From positions 992,001 to 1,056,000 of the forward strand of contig PUFA01000204.1 of NCBI GenBank assembly GCA_003508835.1: a DNA stretch of 64,000 nucleotides, in the 5' to 3' direction. This DNA comes from Eonycteris spelaea. Lineage: Eukaryota; Chordata; Mammalia; Chiroptera; Pteropodidae. Positions 35,892 through 47,800 of the stretch are shown here, piece after piece (position 1 is the stretch's first letter; each line of letters opens with the position of its first letter). A program made the position numbers and the translations under genes. Under the pieces are notes generated by a model. It was not told where the DNA came from. It did no database searches and was given only the letters and a program-made list of their open reading frames with translations.

Positions 35892-38800
35892 TTAGAAATT
35901 TCTACATAGATACTTATATATAAATTTATATCTATATATAGATTAATAATCTGTAAATGTCTGTATACATACACATATATGTTTATATCAATACTTCATT
36001 TAATCCTTACAATATGCATGTGTGTTAGATACCATTATACTATTGTACCCATTTACAGATAAGAAAGTGACTTGCTCAGCTAGTAAACGAGGCAGAGGCA
36101 GGATTTGAGCCCAACTGCCTAGTTCTGGAGTCCACACTCGTAACTGCCACACTGCAGTTGCTCCCTCAGCCTGTAGTGAATTTCTAGTCTCTGGAGTAGA
36201 TCATTCCCTTAACTGGTGACTCCCCAAGATTAGTAACACACAGGAAGTGAATTTAAAGATCACTTTGTCCGCACATGGGAAACCTGAGCTCAACCTCAGA
36301 AAGTGACTTGTGCAGGGCTGCACCAGCAGGCAATGGTAGGGCTAGAATCAGAAGCCAGGCATTCTCGCTGAGTGCCCTCTGCTCCACCGTGGGCCCTGCC
36401 CCCAGCCATGCCTGCACATGCCCAGCATCCACCACCTGCTCTCTCAGGCTGCCTCTTCTGGATCCCTGCCACCAGCCGTGTCTGGAATCCTGCAGGTTTG
36501 GGGCCACGGCGGGGGGGGGGGGGCTGCTGGTGGCAGAAGGCCCAGGCGTCTCTGCCTCAGCCCCCGCCCATCCTTCCTGTCTATAAACATAATCGCAATT
36601 ATTCCCAAATGTTACAGGTGCAGAAATTGGGGCTCAGATAGGTTACATGGCTCACCTTCTAAGGTCAGCCAAGAGTATTCGTGTTTTCAAAGTGGAATGA
36701 TTTGCTTACTCATTCATTCTTTCTTTAGTCAACAAAAGGGAATCTGTTGTATACCATACACTGGTCATGCAGTGGTGAACTTGATGGTCCCCGCCCTCCA
36801 GAGGAGTCCTGAGTTGGGTCACCCAGAAAGGATACCTAACCCAGCAAGTTCTGCTTGGGGATCAGGAAATGCTCCTTGGAGAAGGTGATAGATGCTATGG
36901 CTAAGTCTTAAAGGATAACTGAGAGTTAACCAGTCAGAGAAGGGGAAAAGGACACAGGGGACAACAAGCAAGAGGTAGGAGAGAGCTCCCTATGCACAGA
37001 GAATTACAGATTGTCCAAGATCGCCGGGGCTGTGGTGGAAGCAAAGGTCACACAGTCACAGCAGCCACTTATTGAGCACTTACTACATGGCAGGCACTAT
37101 ACTGAGCATTAGTTCAACAACCTTCTCAGTTCGATGCTTTTAATATCCACATTTACAGACAAGGAAACTGAGGTGCAGTAAGGTTGAAGATCATACAGGT
37201 AGTGAGTGCCAGGGAATGGCCTGAGAAGTTCGTGGAATTTCTTCTGTGAACCTGATGCCTATGGAGCTGGGGTCTCCCTCTGCTGCCCCCATTGGTGCTG
37301 CCCTCCTGATGGCTCTGTTTTCCTCCACAGGTTGAAGGACAGTCCAGAGCCCATGTCATTGCACAGGAACTGCTATCTTCAGAGAAAGCGTGAGTCCCCA
37401 AACAGCTGCCTGTGGCCTTGAGCTTGTTAACAGAGCATCGCCCCTCCCTGCCTTATAAAGGATGTGAATTAATGCAAAGTCAACCCCTTTCCTTCTACAG
37501 ATACGTGGAGATGCTCCAGCACTTACATCTGGTGAGTTAATCATTCTAATTTCCCAAAACTAATTGCCCTTTTACAAGCCTGTGATATAAGAGGCAGAAA
37601 AGCAATGAGGAGACAGAGGTGATTTCCATGAACAGAGGCTTGGCAGCAGGCAAGTGTTCTCTGAGGCTTTTCAGGGAAGTCTGTCTCCTGATTCATGTGC
37701 TTCAGGAGTGGATAGCACTGTGCTTTTCTGTGGGCATGCCTCTCTGCGCTGGTTGCGGGGGTGAGGGTGCTGCATGGGTGATGTACTGAGGGTTGTCTGC
37801 GGTTTCCTTAGCCCTCTTGTTGAGGATGGTAGAAGGAGGAGAGTTGTATTTCTGGGTCATTGCTTTATGTACAAGATGCATGTGTAGGGGTGCATGCCCA
37901 TATATGTGTGTATACGCTTATGTGTTTGTACGTGTGTATGCACAAGCACATGCATTATATGTTTAGGTCTGTATAGAAAAGGTGATGTGTTTGCACAGTG
38001 ACAGAGCAATTGGGGTATCATAAGACTTTCTCAGTTAATGCAGAATTGGGGCAATAGTTCCTGAGGCAGTGGTGAGGGAATCCTATTGACTTTCAGAAGA
38101 AAGGAAGCGAGACTGGGGAATGCCTGGGTATCAGGAATTGTCACCCTTCACAACCCACAAGACTGTCTGGAAAGTCTCCCTTTGTGGTCAGTTTGATTCA
38201 GTTCAACAGACATTGTTTGAACACTTGTTGTGTGACAGAGCTGGGGAATGGAAAGACAGATCAGACTGGGTTCTTCGGCAGGAGCAACATGGCCAAAGAA
38301 GAAGACAAACTAGTGAATAAATTGTTTAGAGCACAGGGGGAGTGACTGACAACCTGGGCAGGCCTTCTCTGAGGAGATGCTGTGAGGGATGAGGGAATAA
38401 GGTATAGCAACGCCGTGATAAGTGAGGGGGCATGGCAGGCTCGGCTTCCCAGGCCCTTGTGATGGCTCCCTGCTTCTCTGAGCATTCTAAGCATTTGGCA
38501 ATCTCCTTGTAGTTTAGCATCTGATTTTACACTGCTTTATATTGTTGGCCATGTCCTTCCAAGAACGTCAGAACTGGGATGTCCATCCTGGACATTTTGT
38601 CAGTGGTGATAAGGAGGCCCAGAAGGAGTGACTCAGCTAGTTAGTGTCACAGAGTGACTGAGCCAGGACACCCATTCTCCTGGCTCCCAGTGCACTGTCA
38701 TGTAGTAATCCTGTGTCCCCAACTGCCTTTGGAGTTCCTCAGGTCAGGGACTTCTCTGGAGGCAGCAAAGCACCTGGCACCAAGCCAGGTCTCTTGCCAA

Positions 38801-41800
38801 GATCCAGCTAAGGTCCCTGTCAGTGTCATCACCCTGGTGTCACATTGCCTTGTAAGCAGGGGCACTCAGATCCCCGGAGAAGAGAGCACTCATCTGGTCT
38901 ATGCTCCCAGCCCCTCATTTTTGCCTTTAGGAAGAGAGCCATGTGTGCATTATTAAACCCAAAAGCCTTCAGGTATGAAATATACCATCCCACCACTGCC
39001 CCCACCCACCCCCCCATTACAACTAAAAGATCTATTTAGCAAGGGTAGGAAGAATCATTCTCCCATTTTTTCTTTTCTCTCATTTGTTTCTGAGCTGGCA
39101 GCATGACAGAGAGGGGCTGGGCCTTTTTGTTTTATGACTTTGTTAAGAAGGTTTTAACTGGGAAACTTCCATCTGTGTTTGCACTGCTTCCTGCCAGTTG
39201 GAAAGATGCTGAAGCCGCTGGTAATCCATAATAATATCCTGAAGAGAAAAAAAAAGAGCCCATAAAAATCACAACTCATAAGCTAGTTGCGACAAATTGT
39301 GATCTGGAGCTACATTTATGACGTCAGTGCTTATGGGAATAGAAGTGGCAGAAATGCCACAATGTGACTCCAAGCCCTAGCCAGGGACGCTAGTCAAAAG
39401 GAGACCCATAGACTTTGGACTGTTCTCTACCACTCCTCAACCCTGATCTATCACTGATTACTAAATTATCAGGTTCTCTCTCAGTTTCTCCTTAGAAATT
39501 TGATGTTGTTGAAATCCCAAGGCTGCCCAATGGGAGGGGCTAACTGTGCATTCTGAACCTCCCCATCAAGAAAAGTCTTTGACTCTGTTACACTGTTATT
39601 GAAAAGGGTTTGGGGATGGCTTCTGGTCTTCTGTGTTTGGGATTCAACTCTGTGCTCATCAAATAGTAAATAGAGCTAACTCAGGATTACTAAAAATTCT
39701 GGTCATCCAAAATTAAATTCTAATGGCCAAGATCCTGTTTGCCATGTGAGCAGGGGCACTCAGGTCCCCAGGACAGATGGCCTAATAATGGTTTATTAAC
39801 TAAGACTATTTTATATGTTTTAAGCATTTGTGGGGGGGAAAAAAACAAAAAAATGAAGATATGACTGAGACCATATGTGGTCCACAAAGTCTAAAATATT
39901 TATCTGTCCTCTTACAGAAAAAGTTTGCTGACTTGTGGTTGAAAGACTCATTTCCTCCTTCCAAGAACCCAGTCAGAAACACATTCATCTTCCTGCTCAT
40001 TTGTCTAAACAATCTCTCATCCATCATCTAGACAGCCTTTCACCCACTCATCTGTTCTTTCATCTATCCATGCATCTAACGACACATCCATGCACTTATT
40101 CACTGCCCCCCATTCATCCACTATTCATATGTCTACCCATCCATCCATCCACCCATCCATTCATCTGTCTAGTCATTCAGCTCCCCATCTGTCCATCATC
40201 CATCCGTCCACCCAACTAACTTACTCATTTCTTCTGGATGGAACACCATAGGATGTTTACAGTGCCATAGGCACTGAGATAGGCCTTGAAGTCCCAAAGA
40301 ACAAAAAGGCTGAGAACCTGCCTTTGAGTAGGTCTGTCTTTTTTGTGGGGCCAAATAGTAAAGGTGGGGAGGAGAACTAGATAAGTGAACAGACCATTAT
40401 GTTACTCTGTGGTAAGTATAATTTGCACATCTGTAGTTTTGTGCAAAGGCTATAGGAGAATGAGGGAGGCAGAGACATTTCCCTTTGGGGTATCTGGGAA
40501 GGTTGGTAGATGAAGTGCCACTGAGATGGACTTCGAAGGAGCCCACCAGGCCAGGGTAGTAATAGTGGGGGGCATATAAGGCAGGTGGTCAGCATGGAAA
40601 TGCTCACAGGCCTGAACGTACATGATATGTCTGGAGAATAGTACATTGCCACATATTGTTAGAACATGGATAAGTTTGGAAAGGCAGGGTGGAGGTAGAA
40701 TCAGGGGTCAAGTGATGGATCTAAAATGCCAGGCTAAGGGGCGGGCCTATGCTTTTTCTTGTTTATAGTGAGTTGTTGGAGAGTTTGAACAGATATGGCC
40801 CCTGGGTACTTTTAATGCTATGTTTTCTCGTCTAAAAATCCTACGTGGATCTCTCCTTTGGGCCAAGACCTATTCAGAAGCCAGTGTGCCAGCTGGGAGA
40901 AGTGACTGGTAGTTGTCACCATCTGATGCCCCAGGAGAAGTTCCCACAACATGATTCTGTCCTCGTCTGCCTCTGCAGCATCACCTCCTACCATTTTCTT
41001 CATCATTTGTTCCAGTCACACAGGCCTTCTGATAGTTCTTCAAGTACTACAAATGCAGTCACGTCATGTGGCTTTTGCATTTGCTTTCCCTCCATTGGCA
41101 TTTCCTACCCTTGATCTTCCCATAGCCCATTCTTCCTCCTTATTCTGGTCTCAGTTCAAGTGTCAACTCCTCAAAGAAGTGATGTCCCTCAAACTTAGAG
41201 GCATTTTATTATGTCACAGATTTTCTGGGCCAGGAGTTCAGACAGGGCAACGTGGGGAAGCATGTCTCTGCTACATGATGTCTGGAGAAAACTTAAGGGT
41301 TAGAGGTGATTTGATGGCCAGGGACTGGAATCACCCCAAGGTGCCTTTACTCACATGGCTGCTAGTTGGTGTTGGCTATGTCTGGGATCTCAGCTGGGCT
41401 GCTGAACAGAACACTTACTTGTGGCCCCTCCATGTGGTCTCTGTATGGGCAGATTTGGGCTTCCTCACAGCATAGTGGCTTGTTTCCAAGAGTGAGTGTC
41501 CCAAGAGAGAGCCAGGAGGAAGTGCATGGCATTTTTATGATCTAGCCTTGGAAGTCACGTAGCACCATTCCACCATGCTCCCATTAGTCAAGACAGTCAC
41601 AAAGGTCCACCCAAGTTCAAGAGGAGGGGATATAGTCTCCGACATTCAATGGGAGGGGTCTCAAATTCACATTTTAATATGACCATGTGAGATAAGAGAT
41701 ATTGTTATGACCATTTCTGAATAATGCAGTCTCCTACTTTCCTGATAATTTTGTGTAAGTTAAAAATTATGTTTGACTGCTAGTAATAAAAACCCAATAT

Positions 41801-44800
41801 GATGGTTTAAGTAATTTAGAGGTGATTCTTTCGTGTGAAATAAGTCCAGACGTAGGAGATCCAGGCCAAACTTGGCAGCTCTACAAGGTCTCAGGGACCA
41901 ATGCTCCATGTATCTACTGCATCCATTCCCAAGGTTCCTCATGAATACAGGCTGGCTTCTGCAGCTCTCGCCCTCATATCCAAGTCCCAGGAGAAAGGAG
42001 AGAGGAGAAAAATCAAACGCTCATTCTCCCAGCTGAGTTAGTTCACTTGAAAAAAGAATTTCTGAAAGTTTCACTTGACAACTTCTTCCTTCATCTCATT
42101 GGGGCACTCCTAGTTGCAAGGGAAGCTGAGTCAACTGGAAGTCAATTGGTCAAAGCTAGGTTCAGCTCAGTCGCTGTGCTTTCTGTGTGTCCATTCTGGG
42201 GTCCAGGCAGGAGGTACTCAAGGGAGGCTCTTCCCATGGTGCTGGCCAAAAGAACAAGTAGGAACACCAGAAGGCTTCTAAATTTAAGCTCACAACTTCT
42301 CTGGTCCCCATCCTATTGGCCAAAGCAAGTGCCATGGCCAGACCCAAAAGCAAGGGACAGGGATATGTTCCCCCGTGATGAGGCCATGGCAAGGATGTGG
42401 GTGCAGGGAGTGGGGAAGATCTGCAGCCATACTACGTCTTCAGTATTGTCTCGTCCTTCATTTTAGTTTCTTCATTGCGTCTTTCACAATCTGAAATTAT
42501 TAAATTTATGTACTTGTTTACTTGTTATGTTGTGCTTTCATTTTCATTCAGTCCCAAATACTTTCTTATTCCCTTTTGATTTCCTCTTTGACTCATGAGT
42601 TATTTAAAATTATGTGTTTACTTTGCAAATACCAGTGCATTTTTCAAATTTCCTTCTGCTGCTGATTTCTAATTGCATTGTGGTTAGAGAACGTACTTCG
42701 TATAGTTTCAATCCTGTTACATTTTTTGAGACTAGTTTGTGGCCTGGCATCTAATATATCCTGGGGAATGTTCCATGTACTTAAAGAGTGTGTTCTCTGC
42801 TCTAGCTGGGTGGCTGCTCTGTAGATGTCACTTAGGTCAGGTTGATTGACAGTGCCGTTGAGTCTCCTGTACTCTTGCTGATTTTCTGTCTTGTTGTCCA
42901 TCCATTACTGAGAGTGGGTATTGAAGTCTTCAGCTATGTTTGCTGAATTGTCCATTGCTCCCTTTAACTCTGTCTGCTCTGCTTCATGCATTTTGGAGCT
43001 GTTTCTAGGTGCTTACTTACAGTCTGTCTCACTCACTGAACTCAGAGCTCCTTGAGGGCAAAGAGCTTGACAGGTCCTGTTCCCACTGGGTTATGATGCT
43101 CAGTACACCATTGGTGCTCAGTAAATACCTGATGACTGAGTGATGGCAGGGTCAGTCTTTCCAGCAGTCTTATCATTTCTTAAGTCAAAAATATTTCCTG
43201 AGCACCTCCTATGTGCTGGGTACAGGAGACTTATGGAGGAATGACAAGGGAGGTCCCTGCCCAACAGGAATCAACAGTCTGGGAGAGAGATGGGCATGGA
43301 AAGAAACAATATTAATACAGTGGCAGGAGGCATACAGACAGAGGCTGTTCAGGGGAGGCAACTGCCCGGGTTTCTAGGGGTCAGAGAAGGATTCCTGAGG
43401 AAACATGACTAAGCTGAGACTTGAAGGGTAGGGAGGAGTTAGCCAGGTGGGGGAACAGTGAGGAAGGCTTGTATCTGGCAAAGGGATCAGGACATGCAAA
43501 GGCCTGGAGGCCAGTTAGAGAATGGTGCGATTCCAGACTGAAAGAAATTCAGCCTGGCTGGAGCCCTTTGAGTGAGCGGGAGAGCCAGCAAGGCGCAGGG
43601 CTGAGCAGGAAGTGGCCAGTGAGGCAGGCATGTTTGGGTTTTGGGTTTGATCCCCTGAAGGTCCTTAGGAAGGCTGCTGGGTACTTCCAACAAGAGATAA
43701 CAGTGGGCTGGAGTGCTACACCCAGATTTTGGGACTGTGTGCTTGGTGACTGATGGGCTGTGGAGTGTGGGAGACAGAGGGAGGGCTCCAGGCTGACCCC
43801 AGATATTTGGCTTGCTGACTCACTAAGATGACAAGTGTGGGACAGGCTCAGGCTAGGCATGCGGGAGAGATGATGCATTTAGTGTGGGTCTTGTTAAGTG
43901 TGAGGGACTCGGGGAAGGACATCCGTGTGGTCATCTGGGCATCGGAGGTGCACTGGAAGTGATCAAGTGTTGAGATGTTACCTGAAGCTCCTGAAGAGTT
44001 CCGGATTTCCCCAAGGGAGTATGTGCAATCAAGAGAGGGCTCTCCGGTACCCTGGGGAGGAAGGAGGGCCCTGGAGGCTGTGAGCCTGAGGACAGGCAAG
44101 TTTTCGTGAAGGGGCTTGGGGAAGGGTTTTGGCAGGACGCAGTGCAGAAAGACAACGGGAGGCTTCCAGATCGTCCCTGCATGCACCCCACTCATGCACC
44201 ACCCACTCCCTCAGTAGTAGTGACCACTTAAAAGTGTGTCAGGAGAGCCCCAGAACAGAGCCAGACTTCTCACACTGCTTGGAGAAAGAGGACATTAATT
44301 CAGACGCCCTCCCTAATCACTGGGTAGGAGTTTCCTTTGGCTGTGGCCTTGGTGCTGACATGACAAGTCAATGCAGGATTGAGTGGGATTCTGTTACAAT
44401 TTATGAGTTTACTTACCTAAATTGGTATGCTGTCAGTTTGTCCCCACCTCAGTCCCCTTTTGCCTCACCCAGCCAGCTCTTGCTCCTCATTATAGTCAGT
44501 GTCCAGTGTAGCATATGCTGTAGAGGAGAAAGGTCGGGGGTAGCAGAGAGTATTTGTTGACCTCTTATGTGTGCTTGGCAATTTATATACATTGTCTCAT
44601 TTAATTACACGTAGTTTGTGCTCAATAAATATTTCTCAGATGGTTGGATTGGTCCCAAACTGAATCTCAGAGAAGGTGAGTGACTTACCCAAGGTCACAC
44701 GGCCAGTGAGAAGTGGGTCCAGGGCCGTTTGACTCCAGAGCCCTGAGAAGGGGAGAAGACAAATAGCTGTAGAACAGTCTGGTTAGGTGGTAAGGAGCCC

Positions 44801-47800
44801 AAGGAGGGGAGAATCAGTGTGATTGGAAGGAACAAAGTCAAGGAAGGCTTCCTGGAAGAGGGGATGTTGAGATGGGCATTGATGGACAGAAAGTAAGAAC
44901 AGGCCTTCCAGAGAGTAGGAGCAGCAGGAACAAGTGCATCGAAGGGAGGGCTTGGGAGTATGGGGTATACAGGAAGTGACTGGAGAGCTGGTCTTTGGGG
45001 AGAGCCTGAAAGCTATGTCCCAAGGCGTTTCAAGAGAGCAGCATAGGAATTTGGGAGCTCTGAGGACCTGAGTAAGGAAGATTCATCCTGTAGGGTGGGA
45101 GGGGGTGATGAAGGGGACCCAAAGTTTAACCCAGACCAAGCTCCAAAATGGCCTCTTGCTGGGGCAGTTGATGTGCAGCCAGGAAGATTTTGTTTCTCAA
45201 GGGCAGGGACTGTGTCTCTTATTTACCTTTGTAGCCCCTGCCCGCAGACAACATGAAGAAATAATTTTCAATTGAGTAAGGAGGGCCCCATGGCCGAGTC
45301 TCTGCTGGGCTCTCCTAGGGAAGATGTTTGGGGAAATCGGAGACAGGCAGTTTAGTTCAGTTTGAGGAAACATGCTTTCTTTCTACCTGAAGTGTCGGGG
45401 AGGGGTGAGCTCCCTACGTCGGGAGGTACGAATGCAGTAGCTATTGGAGATATATCTTAGTAGAGGAAGGTCCTACCGCAGGCATGTTGCTCTTCTCTCT
45501 ATATTTTTCATTCAGTCCAGGAAAAAAAAAATGCTGTGTGACTCTGGAAAAGTTCTCTTGTCCCTTCGTCACCCTGAGCTGGCTAGTGGGACTCAGACAT
45601 TTTTAGTCACGGAGGCTTGTCTTCACATGGAATTTTACTCAGAACCCTAATATGAAGAGTGGATGAAAGTGGAGGTACTTGGCTTCCAAGGCAGGTGAAG
45701 GCCAACGTTTAGGTTCTACCTCCATCTCCCTCAACCCTCGGTTTCCACAGAGCACAGCGTGTGAAATAGTCCTTTAAGTCAGTGACTCTCACAGCGGGTC
45801 CTCAAACCAGCAATGTCAGCATCACCTCGGAACTGGTAAGAAATGTGTATTCTTGGGCCCCACCCCACAACTGCCAAATCAGAAACTGTTTCAATGAACC
45901 CTCTAGGTGATACTGATTGATAAACTAACACATGAGACTCACAGGCACTTGATCCTGAGAGGTCCCTCCAGGACAGGCTTTGTGTGATTCCCTACCCCTA
46001 GAAGCCAGCATCCTCTAGAACACTGGTTCCCAGCACCAGCCATGCATGGGTACCCAGGAGCGTTAAAAAATGTGGATGCTCATTTCACCCTCAGAGATTT
46101 GTATTTAATTCGTCTGGGGTGCAGCCTGGTCAGCTGGAGTCGAAAAGCTCCCAGGGTGATTCCAATTTGCACCTGAAACTGAGAACCTAGTGAGAACGTA
46201 GCAACATTCACTCAGCACATTTGTGAACAAAGCCGGGTCAATCTGAGGGTGAAACAAAAGGAAATCGGTCTGCTCCCTGCTTAGTTGGAGGGAAGATAAC
46301 AGAAACACGCAAAGTAAACAGCCTGACAACGCGAAATTTGCAAAGCCATTGTTTTTCATACTGGGATACATATAATATTCCTGGAGGTGCGTGCAGTAGG
46401 TGCCCAGGAGTACTCGAGACCACGGGATAAACGGCATATTTTCTAAGAGCCTCTGCTTTGCTCTAGATACATAATTTTAAATAAATTAAATCAGTCAAGG
46501 ATATATTTTAAAGAATAATGTTAAAACATGCATTAATTTTTAAGCTAAACTATGAGGCTTCAGAGACATTCTGAGATCACAGTGGCTCCCTTGAGGCTGT
46601 GACCCCAGATTTCTAGAGGCTGTAGGACCCTTGAGAGGACCTTAAACTGACAGCTGAAGTCACCCAGGAGGGCCTCCTGGAGGAGGTGACAATTGAAGCA
46701 GCTTTTAAAAGACTAGGAATCTATGAATCAGATGCCAGAAAAACACAAGAAGGACACAGAGGCTGGAAAAGAGGATTCATATAAAGCAGCGGTACTCAAA
46801 GCATGGTCCCAAGACCAGCAACAGCAACAGCCTCCCCTGGGAACTGGGGAAAACTAAAATTATCCAGCCCCAGCATTCTGAGTTTGAATAAATCCAGCAA
46901 GTGATTGTGAGGCATACTCAACTTGGAGAACCATTGGCGCATAGAAAAGGGCAGTCAGCTACAGGTAGGCTAGACCCACTTCTGAAGGGCCCAGGAGTTT
47001 TATTTGGCCCAGAGGTCTGGACGCAAATGAAGGGTTTAAGAGATGTGAAAGCAGTGGAGGGGAAATAGTGCTTATCCTTCCTCCCCCAAAGACCTCAGAG
47101 ACCTGTTTTTCTTTTAAAGACAGTGTTTTATAACTTACAGTTAAGTGCTCAAATATTAAGGACAGGGCTCAACTCTTTGACACATGTGTACGTCTGTGTG
47201 CACTTGCAACCACCATCGTAATAGAACATTACCACCATCTGTCTAGGAGATGCCTCTTGCCCCTCCCATCGGTCACACCCTAGAGGTTACCACTGTTTGG
47301 CTTTCCATCACATTCAGTTGGGCTAGCCTGTTCTTAAACCCCATGTGAATGAAGTAATGAATTATGTATTCATCTGTGCCTGGCTTTTCTAGCTTAGCAT
47401 AATGTGTGAGATTCACCCGTATTTTCATGTATGCCAATATTCCTTTGTATGGCTATACCACAGTGGGTATACCTATCCTCCCGTTAGTGATCATTTAGGT
47501 GGTTTCCAGTTTGGACTATTACAGGCAGACCTCAGAGGGATTGTGGGATCGGTTCCAGATGACCGCAATAAAGTGAATATCGTCATAAAGCAAGTCATAA
47601 TCTTTTTGCTGGCGAAGGGTTTTTGCCTTCCATTTGTAAAAAAATGCAACATCTGTGAAGCACAGTAAAGCAAAACGCAATAAAATATGGTATGCCTGTA
47701 TAGCTACTATGAACGTTTTATACATATCTTTAAAGGAACATGTGCGTTCATTTCTCTGTGGTATTTACCTTGGAGTGGAATTCTTGGGTCATAGATGTGG

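Larger units (their letters stand above)
23086..37330 (+). other. FGD5: Intron 2 of FGD5 (14.2 kb)
   Basis: Begins GTAGGG, ends CAG. Contains a MER2-like Tigger element, an antisense L1, L2 copies on both strands, a sense L1 fragment, a hAT element at 32.5 kb, two related MIR composites at 31.4 and 34.1 kb, a MER5A-like element and a GATA microsatellite. About 23980-26340 and 30340-31380 hold nothing I recognise beyond short MIR-like pieces. Confidence 0.85.

Noticed and set aside
40951..41475. 174-codon + strand frame
   Set aside because: Runs across an L2/MaLR-like boundary, so it cannot be an ancestral coding exon.
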